Source: Paragorgia papillata
Lineage: Eukaryota > Cnidaria > Anthozoa > Scleralcyonacea > Coralliidae
Length of the DNA stretch: 64,000 nt
Assembly: GCA_035771165.1 (NCBI GenBank)
Contig: JAWNZC010000113.1
Location: 302,501 to 366,500 of the forward strand
Reading direction: 5' to 3'
Positions 7,243-14,918 of this stretch are shown here, piece after piece. The position numbers were made by a program, and so were the translations under genes. The notes beneath the pieces were generated by a model. It did no database searches. It saw only the letters and a list, made by a program, of their open reading frames with translations, and had not been told where the DNA came from. The first letter of the stretch is position 1, and every line of letters begins with the position of its first letter.

Positions 7243-10137
7243 TTACTTAGTTTTGTAATGTCCAATCGCTAGAGTACTAATTCCATCTTTTAAAATGACT
7301 CTCTTGTCATCTTCTGAATTCAGTGCAATCTTATTTACATGGATGGTGTGGATGGTATGTTTGGTACTTCTAAAAGTGTTCATCCCTCTTAGTTCATTTT
7401 TTCCTGTGGTCAAACAGTTGTAATAATCATCAAATTTGATGTTATTGTTGATGACCGCCTTTGCAACCCCTTTGCATTTTTTTTCTTCTTTTTCGTCCCA
7501 CAAACCAGTTACTGGGTTTTTCTTTTTTGCCATTTTGATGGCATAGGATTTTGCTCTCAATCCAACAAACTTTGAGATTTGGTCAGCACCTGTTTCTGAC
7601 TTCATCATACCAAGTACTTTTTTGTTAATTCTTTTGATACCACTTGAATGATCCTCTGGAAAGTTTGATGTATCAAACATTGTTGAAACATCATTTTTAA
7701 TGTCTTTGAAAAAATCTTTGGTTTTAATTTCATAACACAAGGAGTCTGTGTCTGTAAACAACAACTTTGATCGATCTCCATATTTTGGCTTTACATAATT
7801 GTAGTGGAAGTCATACATACAAATTTTACTCTTATCCAGTATTGCAGCTCCCACATATATGGGTTTGTTTAATTTGACTCTTGTTTTCCTCATATGCACA
7901 GCACCCAAGTTTTCTGTAAAATGACTGAAGGCTTTGTATGTTGGTTTTTTTGCTAATTTTTCATGTTGGTCCTCAAATGACACCAGTCTGACGTCAATCC
8001 TGTTTCTAACATTTTCCATGGTCTTTCCAAAAACACTGTTGTTCATTAGTTTAAAGAAATCCTTTTCAAAGTCATTCTTGGCAGCTGTTCTTAGTTTTGT
8101 GTTTAGCATGATGTAATCTTTCATCCATGCCTTTTCATTGAATGAAATTCCACGATGGATTTTTGTCAGAACCAAACCATGATCCAACATTTGTTCCAAG
8201 GCTTCATAGTGTACCACAAATTTTTCCTTGTCATTCAAATTTGGAACTAACTTTTCAACCTTGTCAATCATCATCCGCTCAGCAGCAAATGGCATTTCAT
8301 TGTGGAGATCATGGATTTCTTCTGGATATTTTAAATCGACTTCCAAAAAGCAACCCTCACCCTCTATCTCCAAATATTTTTGCCAGTCTTTAAGTTCATC
8401 TTCTGGTATCCACTCAAAACCATTAACAGGTAGTGCTGATGTCATTGGAACTCCATACAAGTTATTTTTGTCAAGGTATGGAATGAATACACTTTCCTTT
8501 TCTGGATTGTACTCTTCCATATACTCATTGTTGGCTTCTGCATATCTGTGGGTAATGGTTGAAATCCCGCCACGAATTCCTTTTTCAATCATAAGAAACA
8601 TGTCAGGTTCTGAAAGTAATTCCAACTGTTGTTCCGACATTTTTAGTAGTGCATCCCAAGCCAATCCTGGAGCTGTGTAATACCACATTGGGTCAAGTTT
8701 GTAAGTGGTTTTACACATTTTTCTAAAACTTTGAATGACATCAGAGAGTCCCAACACATCTGTTTTTTGGTATAGTTCCATATAATCTTTTAAAGTCTTG
8801 CAGTCGAACTTTTGCCAGACATCCTTGCCATGGTTGTAATCTTCAATACTTACATTTTTGCCTGTTAATCTTGAGTAGAATTCTTTATGTGGTGGAAATT
8901 CTGTACAGTCCAACTTTTTTAGACTGGTCAAAAGCTCATAAGGAAAGACTCCTTTCCTTTTCAGTAGATCAACATCTTCTTTTGGATGATCCTTGAAACC
9001 ATTTTCTGTATAATGGAACTCATCATTTGGTAGGTTTGATGTCAGTGTTGCTAGAGAACTTGCCATAAATTTGAATGAGTCCAAGAATCGCAATTCCAAA
9101 GGCACCCATTTTTTGACTGTCTCACCATTGGCATTTTTCTTTAAACCACCATCCATCCACAGGGTTTTGTTTACACTAATATACTCCTCCTCTGTCTTTG
9201 CTATGCAACCAAGTTTACCACTCGACAGTCCCAAATACTTTACAATTAAGTGGGCATCGTAACCACTAAAATTATGGAAAAGAACTGGAATGTGTCGGGC
9301 GCTTGACATTGCGTAATTACAGTCGTTGTGGGCTGCTCCCCGGTATTTACCATTTAGATGGTTATGATCTCTGACTTTAGATTTTGCAGTTGTTTTGTTG
9401 GCTTTCCACAAACTTTTTGAGTCAAGATCTTTTGGGTTTTTCTGTACAAACTGACCACCACAGACATAGCAATTGGTTGCATTTTGAAAGTTGGTTTCAT
9501 CCTCTGCTGTCATGATAATTTTTTTAGGAGTTTTGAGATATGTGTGCCAAATCTTTTTTGCTTCCATTTCTAACTTTTCAACAAACATTTGACCAATATC
9601 TTCAAAATCATATTTTTTTGTATAACTTACATATTTGCCAGGAAACACAGATGGGTCAGAACAAATGGTATTAAAACCATAGCTGATTGGAACGTGTTCT
9701 TGGTATTTTTGGGTGTAACTTTTGGATTCGTCATTTTTTTGAGTTTTCAAGGTTTTCAGCATGCACTCAAAATCTGCCACAATAATGAATGGGACATCTT
9801 GGGTTTTTCTAAAATCTTTTAAACCCCAACCCATGACGTCATTCTCACCTTTTACTGGATACTCTTGGATCTGAGCATCATGGGATTGACAAATAAGATG
9901 GCTTATGTGTTCTTCCAATGCTGCCTCTGTTTCAAAGGGGTTTAAACAAAAGTCGCAGAAGAATTTTTTGTGTTGGTGTTTGTTATTTTGTTTTGATAGA
10001 AGTTTACTTTTGTCCTTTACACAGCTGAAATGGTCATTCCACCAAAACAGGTTGACCCTTTTGTCATGTTCGGACCTTGAAATTCTCATTTGGAAAAACT
10101 TTTTTAATTTCATCATCATATGACAAAACATTGACAC
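7243..10137 (-). CDS. Protein-primed DNA polymerase B, exonuclease and polymerase part (after a frameshift)
   Basis: This enzyme replicates the element from a protein primer. In this 964-residue frame I see a zinc cluster (C61, C64, H77), exonuclease motif I IIVADFECM (D122, E124), motif II NFSGYDAHL (D294) and motif III YQKTD (Y456, D460). Polymerase motifs are A YLDKNNLYG (D556), B KLMNNSVFGKT (696-706) and C FTDTDS (794-799). Between exonuclease motifs I and II sits a second zinc cluster, CYVCGG...RDHNHLNGKYRGAAH..C (223-273), resembling an endonuclease VII-type HNH module. Its N-terminal part lies in the overlapping frame at 10064-11215, and a one-base shift near 10075-10090 separates them. 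The first methionines of this frame are therefore not the true start. All catalytic motifs are intact. Confidence 0.95.
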   Translation of the reverse strand: MSMFCHMMMKLKKFFQMRISRSEHDKRVNLFWWNDHFSCVKDKSKLLSKQNNKHQHKKFFCDFCLNPFETEAALEEHISHLICQSHDAQIQEYPVKGENDVMGWGLKDFRKTQDVPFIIVADFECMLKTLKTQKNDESKSYTQKYQEHVPISYGFNTICSDPSVFPGKYVSYTKKYDFEDIGQMFVEKLEMEAKKIWHTYLKTPKKIIMTAEDETNFQNATNCYVCGGQFVQKNPKDLDSKSLWKANKTTAKSKVRDHNHLNGKYRGAAHNDCNYAMSSARHIPVLFHNFSGYDAHLIVKYLGLSSGKLGCIAKTEEEYISVNKTLWMDGGLKKNANGETVKKWVPLELRFLDSFKFMASSLATLTSNLPNDEFHYTENGFKDHPKEDVDLLKRKGVFPYELLTSLKKLDCTEFPPHKEFYSRLTGKNVSIEDYNHGKDVWQKFDCKTLKDYMELYQKTDVLGLSDVIQSFRKMCKTTYKLDPMWYYTAPGLAWDALLKMSEQQLELLSEPDMFLMIEKGIRGGISTITHRYAEANNEYMEEYNPEKESVFIPYLDKNNLYGVPMTSALPVNGFEWIPEDELKDWQKYLEIEGEGCFLEVDLKYPEEIHDLHNEMPFAAERMMIDKVEKLVPNLNDKEKFVVHYEALEQMLDHGLVLTKIHRGISFNEKAWMKDYIMLNTKLRTAAKNDFEKDFFKLMNNSVFGKTMENVRNRIDVRLVSFEDQHEKLAKKPTYKAFSHFTENLGAVHMRKTRVKLNKPIYVGAAILDKSKICMYDFHYNYVKPKYGDRSKLLFTDTDSLCYEIKTKDFFKDIKNDVSTMFDTSNFPEDHSSGIKRINKKVLGMMKSETGADQISKFVGLRAKSYAIKMAKKKNPVTGLWDEKEEKKCKGVAKAVINNNIKFDDYYNCLTTGKNELRGMNTFRSTKHTIHTIHVNKIALNSEDDKRVILKDGISTLAIGHYKTK

Positions 10138-11215
10138 CTATTTTGTTTAACTTTTCAAACTTTGAAATGTCTTTAATTTTTACAGGAAATGTTAGACCAG
10201 CCACATCATACTCTTCCACCATAAGTTGGATTGACACTGGAATTCTTTCAAGTTTTTTAGCATTTGGCTCTTTTTCCAGGGTTTCAGCAATGGCGACTGC
10301 GTACAGAAAACAATAGTCATCTTTGTTATTTTGTGGATTGATAATTGCCTTCTTGTCTTTAACAAATTTTGGTAGGTCTTGGTATTTTTTACCATTTAAA
10401 GGTTTGTATTTTGTTATGGATATGTGTAAGGATTCAACAGATCGTATGGACCATCCAGAACCTTTTTTCTGATGAGATGACAAATTTTCAAGCATCTCTC
10501 TTTTTGACTCTTTGTAAAGTTCTGTTACATCCTCCTCGGTTGTCATGGCTTTCATGTGGGAAGTAAAGTAGAAAAGGTCCACTTCTTCAAGACCTTCTAC
10601 ATAATCATAGTGGACAAGTTTGCAGATCAAAGTTGTCTTGACTTTCTTGGAATTTTCAATACCATTAATTAATCTTTCAACCCCTGCTGTTGTTTGTTCC
10701 AAAAACACCCCTGGATCTTTGTAATTTTGACCCGAGATCTCATACAGGGCTGACTTTCCATTTAAGAAATTTTTGATCATAATGGGCTCCGTTTGACGAA
10801 TTTTTTTGTTAGCCCTTGTCCGACGTTTAAATATTTTTGATAGTTTGTTACCAAGGACTTGGCGGGTTTTCTTAAGTTTTTTGTCAGTACCCAACCATTT
10901 CTTGTCCCACCTAATTTTGTCTTGCCTTGCCTCTTCCTGTTTGATCTCTTTGGTCCATTTTGCTCGTTCCTTTGTCTGTAATTTTCTCTCTGTTTTTTGT
11001 TGAAATTTTTTGAGGTCGTCTTGAAGCCTGTCTTGTTGGTTAACAAGTTTTTGCTCCTTCTTTAACTCCTTCTCCTTTTGTTTCTCTTGGAGTTTTGCGA
11101 GTCTTTCGGGATTGAAGGGTTTCATTTCTTTGTCCCTCTGCAGCTGCCTTTGTTTTCTAAGACGAGCTGCTTCCCGTATCTTTAATAATTTAGGATCATT
11201 AGTAAATTTAGTCAT
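10064..11215 (-). CDS. DNA polymerase B, N-terminal part (same gene, other side of the frameshift)
   Basis: I start at the ATG at 11215 (MTKFTNDPK), just downstream of a TATAATAAATA box, rather than at the earlier methionine at 11293, which lies inside the divergent plus-strand gene. The first 150 residues are a lysine/arginine- and glutamine-rich coiled coil. The last part (AIINPQNNKDDYCFLYAVAI, LTFPVKIKDISKFEKLNKIG) resembles the segment that precedes the exonuclease domain in Polinton polymerases. The frame then stops at 10064, while the homologous sequence continues in the next frame. Whether the first part holds the terminal protein used for priming cannot be decided from sequence alone. 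Confidence 0.8.
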   Translation of the reverse strand: MTKFTNDPKLLKIREAARLRKQRQLQRDKEMKPFNPERLAKLQEKQKEKELKKEQKLVNQQDRLQDDLKKFQQKTERKLQTKERAKWTKEIKQEEARQDKIRWDKKWLGTDKKLKKTRQVLGNKLSKIFKRRTRANKKIRQTEPIMIKNFLNGKSALYEISGQNYKDPGVFLEQTTAGVERLINGIENSKKVKTTLICKLVHYDYVEGLEEVDLFYFTSHMKAMTTEEDVTELYKESKREMLENLSSHQKKGSGWSIRSVESLHISITKYKPLNGKKYQDLPKFVKDKKAIINPQNNKDDYCFLYAVAIAETLEKEPNAKKLERIPVSIQLMVEEYDVAGLTFPVKIKDISKFEKLNKIGVNVLSYDDEIKKVFPNENFKVRT

Positions 11216-11231
11216 AATGCTATTTATTATA
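11213..11231 (-). promoter_or_regulatory. TATAATAAATA box upstream of the polymerase start
   Basis: Read on the minus strand the sequence is TATAATAAATAGCATTATG, with the box 8 bases before the polymerase ATG. The same box overlaps or precedes other start codons in this Polinton. The 46-bp gap to the divergent gene at 11262 may serve both directions. Confidence 0.5.
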
Positions 11232-11261
11232 GTATGAAAAAAATTTCTATAAATAAAAAAA

Positions 11262-11408
11262 ATGAATAATGTTGATATTGAAGCTGCTGCCAATTATGTT
11301 GACGAAAGGATTGTTAGATTGGTAAACAGAGTTTCATTGTGGGGTGTTTTTACAATTGGAGTCATTATTTTGAATATTATTTTTGTTATTTGGATTATAA
11401 TTTTGTAA
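11262..11408 (+). CDS. Small single-pass membrane protein (48 residues)
   Basis: The frame begins MNNVDIEAAANYVDERIV and ends with a strongly hydrophobic helix, about residues 27-48 (FTIGVIILNIIFVIWIIIL). It is transcribed divergently from the polymerase gene and ends before a hairpin shared with the converging gene at 11541. I do not recognise a family. Small membrane proteins are common in Polintons and related viruses, where some are virion components. The support is a clean frame, the position between two signals and the hydrophobic tail. Confidence 0.6.
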   Translation: MNNVDIEAAANYVDERIVRLVNRVSLWGVFTIGVIILNIIFVIWIIIL

Positions 11409-11421
11409 AAAACTTCATAAA

Positions 11422-11453
11422 AAAATTACTACCCAACAAAGGATAGTAATTTT
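11422..11453. terminator. Hairpin between converging gene ends
   Basis: AAAATTACTACCC pairs with GGATAGTAATTTT with one mismatch around a short loop. It lies between the stop at 11408 (plus) and the stop at 11541 (minus), so it could mark both 3' ends. Confidence 0.55.
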
Positions 11454-11540
11454 AAAATAGTATCATGACAAAGTTTACGAATGATGCATAGTCTTAGAAA
11501 ACAGTCGGCTACTGTTTATTAGTGTGGATTTTGGAAAATT

Positions 11541-12044
11541 TTAACGACTTACGGACCAATGTTTACCATTAAACATAACTTCCTTGTTATTTTTGATACA
11601 GTAGGGAATGTAACTAGGATTTTTGTTTAAAGTTATGCCAGCTCTGTAAATGCTTGGGAACACTATGTTTTCTGTTTTGTCTCCATCAAATGAAGTCAAA
11701 GTTATTTTTACAGGTGTCCTAATGACATTTCTGTGGTGCTTATCGTAAACTTCATTTTTGATATTTGGGATCCCCAATTTTTTGCAAATGGTTTCTAAAT
11801 TCAAACAATGAGATCCTTTAACACCAAGTTTTTTTCCTATTTGTCTTAGTTCTTTAAGAGATGTGGGTGGAAAATTTTCTTCTCGTATTGTTTGTAGTCT
11901 TTTGTTTGCACTTGTTCTTAGTTGCATTCGTATTTGGAAAAGTTTTTTGAGTTCCGTAAGTTTTTTTTGACGACCAGCTTCAAGTTCAACTTCTTCTTCG
12001 TTTTGCAAATAATTATTGATGTTTTCAGGGGTTAATGTTGTCAT
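11541..12044 (-). CDS. Putative DNA-binding protein, paralogue of the neighbouring upstream gene (167 residues)
   Basis: The start at 12044 sits inside a TATAATAAATG box. The N-terminal half is charged and helical. The C-terminal 55 residues (from about VKITLTSF through VFPSIYRAGITLN to NGKHWSVSR) align by eye with the end of the next gene (12108-12542), which also closes with NGKLWSVSR. The pattern of a phenylalanine-preceded SIxxAxxxL helix and a short following strand recalls NUMOD1-type helix-turn-helix modules of nuclease-associated proteins. That is a weak, motif-level suggestion. The pair probably arose by tandem duplication. Confidence 0.6.
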   Translation of the reverse strand: MTTLTPENINNYLQNEEEVELEAGRQKKLTELKKLFQIRMQLRTSANKRLQTIREENFPPTSLKELRQIGKKLGVKGSHCLNLETICKKLGIPNIKNEVYDKHHRNVIRTPVKITLTSFDGDKTENIVFPSIYRAGITLNKNPSYIPYCIKNNKEVMFNGKHWSVSR

Positions 12045-12052
12045 TTATTATA
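12042..12052 (-). promoter_or_regulatory. TATAATAAATG box overlapping a start codon
   Basis: Read on the minus strand this is exactly TATAATAAATG, with the last three bases being the ATG of the 11541-12044 gene. The identical 11-mer overlaps the starts at 13522 and 21386. Confidence 0.65.
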
Positions 12053-12068
12053 TGGTTTCTTTTTAATT

Positions 12069-12090
12069 TCTTATTTTTTTAAAAATAAGA
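12069..12090. terminator. Hairpin at the 3' end of the 12108 gene
   Basis: TCTTATTTTT pairs perfectly with AAAAATAAGA over a 2-base loop, 18 bases past the stop codon. Confidence 0.55.
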
Positions 12091-12107
12091 GATTATTGGT
12101 ATGGTTT

Positions 12108-12542
12108 TTACATACGACTTACAGACCAGAGTTTTCCATTGTACAAAACATTTAGTTGTTTTTTTAAAATGTATTGGATGGAAGCAGAATGTTTTTTCTT
12201 TAAGGTCAGGGCAGCTTGTCTCATACTTTCAAACTCCAACTTTTCATTATCCTCAAAAGCTGTAAACAAAATTTTAACGGCTGCTATGTTTGGGAAATCT
12301 GGGTGACCTTTTCTGAGGTCAATGAAAGGAATGTCAAGTTTTTCGCAAAGTTCATATTTTGTTGGGTGGGGTGTTGTTTCGATTCCTTTTTGAAAAGTCA
12401 TGAACATTAGTTCTTCATAATGCATTAGATGTGGAAAATATTCCCCACGGATTTCCAGCTTTTTTAGTAGTAGTTTTTCTAGAGTTTTTATTTCTTCTTC
12501 TAACTCTTTAGGTTCAATGCTAATCTTAATAGTTTTGTTCAT
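12108..12542 (-). CDS. Putative DNA-binding protein, second paralogue (144 residues)
   Basis: Two starts are possible. The ATG at 12605 adds 21 residues, but the ATG at 12542 (MNKTIKISIEP) has a TATAATAAAAG box nearby, as other genes here do, so I prefer 12542. A leucine- and lysine-rich helix follows. The C-terminal module (AAVKILFTAFEDNEKLEFES, AALTLKKKHSASIQYILKK, NGKLWSVSR) matches the neighbouring gene at 11541-12044. Function is unknown; a DNA-binding role is inferred only from the helix-turn-helix-like tail. It is flanked by the 3' hairpin at 12069-12090. Confidence 0.55.
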   Translation of the reverse strand: MNKTIKISIEPKELEEEIKTLEKLLLKKLEIRGEYFPHLMHYEELMFMTFQKGIETTPHPTKYELCEKLDIPFIDLRKGHPDFPNIAAVKILFTAFEDNEKLEFESMRQAALTLKKKHSASIQYILKKQLNVLYNGKLWSVSRM

Positions 12543-12560
12543 CTTCGTTCTTTTATTATA
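12540..12560 (-). promoter_or_regulatory. TATAATAAAAG box deciding the start at 12542
   Basis: On the minus strand TATAATAAAAG lies 7 bases before the ATG. The upstream in-frame ATG at 12605 lacks such a box. Confidence 0.5.
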
Positions 12561-12658
12561 TCTTTTTCCATTTCTTTTAAATTCAATTTCAATAATAATG
12601 CTCATTTCTTACATTGTTGTGCATCCATCGATCTTTTTCCTTTTGAACCCATTTTTCC

Positions 12659-12952
12659 TCAAGGATTAGGTTTCTCCTGTCCACCCTTTTCTTCCGAATT
12701 TGTTGGTACCAAGTTTGGATTTTTGTTAGTATCATCATTTATTTTATTTTCTGTTAAAGGTTCCACAGATGACGATTTTTTGCAACTTGGAACCATGGTG
12801 TAGTTTTTAACTGTTTTGTTTGTCCAACCTATTTGGACATTACCTTCCATGACCAAATCTTCCCTACCAAAACTTAGACCAAATTGGAAGCCCTTCTTTG
12901 TAATATGATTTTTATTATATTTTTCTTTTGGTTTTGACTTTGAATTTCCCAT
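12659..12952 (-). CDS. Small protein with an N-myristoylation signal (97 residues)
   Basis: The protein begins MGNSKSKPK. Glycine 2, serine/threonine-type residue at 6 and following lysines fit the eukaryotic N-myristoyltransferase consensus, with an extra basic patch that would help membrane binding. The middle is beta-like (GFQFGLSFG, GNVQIGWTN) and the tail is polar and asparagine-rich with prolines, probably disordered. No family is recognised. A lipid-anchored protein in a virus-like element suggests a role at host membranes, for example in entry or assembly; that is inference. The start lies just after the hairpin that ends the 13016 gene. Confidence 0.6.
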   Translation of the reverse strand: MGNSKSKPKEKYNKNHITKKGFQFGLSFGREDLVMEGNVQIGWTNKTVKNYTMVPSCKKSSSVEPLTENKINDDTNKNPNLVPTNSEEKGGQEKPNP

Positions 12953-12962
12953 TTGTGTTTAT

Positions 12963-12990
12963 TTTTCCTAACCCAACAAGATTAGGAAAA
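12963..12990. terminator. Hairpin at the 3' end of the 13016 gene
   Basis: TTTTCCTAA pairs with TTAGGAAAA across a 10-base loop, 26 bases beyond the stop of the upstream gene and just before the start of the 12952 gene. Confidence 0.5.
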
Positions 12991-13015
12991 GAAAAGAAAT
13001 TTAAGCAATATTAGC

Positions 13016-13522
13016 TCAACTGTTATTGGAATCAGCAGAATTGAAACCACTGTCATTTTCATTAATATTTTCATTATTTTGTACTGTAACATCTTTTTTA
13101 TTTAAAGTTCCCCCCTTGTCCCACACATGTTTCGCGATAATGATGCCACCAGTTAACAAACCAATCATTGGAATGTAGGGAGAAATTTTTCTTACCATGC
13201 ATTTAACATCATCGCAGAAAAGTTTGTTTGATGATAGTTCGGCATCAAGTTTTTTGTCATCCTGTACCAATTCTAACTGTTCCAATAACTCTGAAAATTT
13301 GGTTACAAGGGTTTCTGTTAACAGAGAAGTTGTTTTGTCAAGTTGGCTTCTCTCATAATTTAACTTAATTTTTTCGAGTTGGTTCATTGAAGCTTTTTTT
13401 AGATATGCTTCCGAATATTTGATCTCCTTTGCAAAGGATAGGCGAATTAAGTCTTCCCTAAGATTTAAATCTTGCGGTTCGTCAGTTTTGTCGTCATTCA
13501 TTGTTGCGTATTCTGTATTCAT
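13016..13522 (-). CDS. Coiled-coil protein with one membrane helix (168 residues)
   Basis: The ATG at 13522 overlaps a perfect TATAATAAATG box. The first two thirds are helical and charged (LREDLIRLSFAKEIKYSEAY, FSELLEQLELVQDDKKL). A hydrophobic stretch at about residues 115-131 (YIPMIGLLTGGIIIAKHVW) is a likely membrane anchor. The tail is asparagine- and aspartate-rich. I do not recognise a family. It lies 12 bases from the stop of the larger membrane protein at 13534, so the two may act together. Confidence 0.6.
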   Translation of the reverse strand: MNTEYATMNDDKTDEPQDLNLREDLIRLSFAKEIKYSEAYLKKASMNQLEKIKLNYERSQLDKTTSLLTETLVTKFSELLEQLELVQDDKKLDAELSSNKLFCDDVKCMVRKISPYIPMIGLLTGGIIIAKHVWDKGGTLNKKDVTVQNNENINENDSGFNSADSNNS

Positions 13523-13530
13523 TTATTATA
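13520..13530 (-). promoter_or_regulatory. TATAATAAATG box overlapping a start codon
   Basis: This is an exact copy of the 11-mer seen at 12042-12052 and 21384-21394, ending in the ATG of the 13016-13522 gene. Confidence 0.65.
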
Positions 13531-13533
13531 TGT

Positions 13534-14898
13534 TTATTTTTTCTTATAATTTTTGTATTCTGTGTAAACAAAATATGTCAAACCTATTGCAAGGACCCAC
13601 AGATTTTTTGCTAACCATGCTAATCCTTTTGCTCCCCATGACAATGCAGTTGCCAATATGCTAAGAATTGGTGCCAATACGGGCCAAGCAAGTTTTGCTA
13701 GTTTTGCTAGTGCCTTTCCTAATGCTCCTGTTGCCTTTGCTGTCGTTACAACAGCAGCTTTTCCAGCCAGTGCTACAGTTGTTATGATTCCAGCTATGGA
13801 AATGGCTATTGCTGCAGATACTCCCATGTTTTGTTTGGCCCATTCTTTAAATTTTTCAAATTTGGTTATGACATGATCTTCCATCATTTGTTCTGTTGCT
13901 TTTTCCTTTGGTTTTTCATTATTTAACAGTCTCATTTCTTCAGCCTTTACCTTGCACACATTTGCCATACCTTTGTAAAGTTGCTTTATAGTGGGGTTTT
14001 GTTCAGCATCACCTTTGTCTTCGTAAAGTTCTTGGTTGGCTTCGGCAGCAACTTTGTTACCTTCTATGAATTCCCACCTGTCCCGCCCAGATAGCTGATT
14101 AATTTGAGCAGTTTTGTCTTTTACTGTGCCAAAAAGATTACTAAGATTGCTGTCAAATTCATTTTCCTTTGCATTTGCAAACAAGGCATCCATCAATATT
14201 GTCGCTTGGTTACCTAAATCCCTGGCAACCCCTTCTTGAACTGCTTCTGCGGCTTGTGGGCTTATATTAAGATCATTTTCTATGTGTCCAACTCCAGTTT
14301 TTGAATGTTCAACACTTGCTTGTTTTAACAGATCCTTAAATTTTTTAACTTTCATTTCAACTTTTAATCCTTTTCCTTTTGAATATTCAAATTCTCCGGT
14401 GTTAGCATCTTTAACAAGAACTAGTACCTTTTCAAACTTAATCCCATCAACCTCAAATGTTTTTGGATCAAATGCAAATGCACTATCTTTTAATAATTTT
14501 TTGCTTGCCTTGCCATCATTCCCAACTACTGTTTGTCTTAACTCATCATAAAAAAATTCTTTCTTTTGGTTTGTAACATCTAAACTTTGGCGTCTGCTTA
14601 TTTCCCCTAAATAGCTCTTCATTCTTTTCCTGAATGCATCATCCGACTCTTCTTTAAATTGTACTGGTCTTTTGGTAAGTTTTTCAATAATTTTTTCCCT
14701 TTCATCTCGACTAACTAGTCTAGGATCATCATCATTAACCCCATAATTTTCATACTCTTCCAAAAAATCATCAAGCTCTTTAAAATAGGAGCTGTTAAAA
14801 GATGATTCAAAAGTTCCACCAAAATTGGTTTCTGCTGTTCCTGTCTCATCTTCTGGTATGTCAGGCATTCCAAAATTATCCATTCCAATGTCATCCAT
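13534..14898 (-). CDS. Large protein with alanine-rich C-terminal membrane segments (454 residues)
   Basis: The protein starts MDDIGMDNFGMPDIPEDETG, acidic and probably disordered. A long polar helical body follows (to about residue 355). The last 95 residues are hydrophobic and alanine-rich: AAIAISIAGIITTVALAG, then LAWPVLAPILSILATALSW, then LWVLAIGLTYFVYTEY, suggesting three membrane or amphipathic segments. The architecture recalls membrane-active proteins of Polintons and adenoviruses, but I cannot name a family. Its stop is 12 bases from the next start and its start is 20 bases from the integrase stop, so it is part of a compact gene cluster. Confidence 0.65.
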   Translation of the reverse strand: MDDIGMDNFGMPDIPEDETGTAETNFGGTFESSFNSSYFKELDDFLEEYENYGVNDDDPRLVSRDEREKIIEKLTKRPVQFKEESDDAFRKRMKSYLGEISRRQSLDVTNQKKEFFYDELRQTVVGNDGKASKKLLKDSAFAFDPKTFEVDGIKFEKVLVLVKDANTGEFEYSKGKGLKVEMKVKKFKDLLKQASVEHSKTGVGHIENDLNISPQAAEAVQEGVARDLGNQATILMDALFANAKENEFDSNLSNLFGTVKDKTAQINQLSGRDRWEFIEGNKVAAEANQELYEDKGDAEQNPTIKQLYKGMANVCKVKAEEMRLLNNEKPKEKATEQMMEDHVITKFEKFKEWAKQNMGVSAAIAISIAGIITTVALAGKAAVVTTAKATGALGKALAKLAKLAWPVLAPILSILATALSWGAKGLAWLAKNLWVLAIGLTYFVYTEYKNYKKK

Positions 14899-14918
14899 TG
14901 TTTATCTTGGCATTTTTT

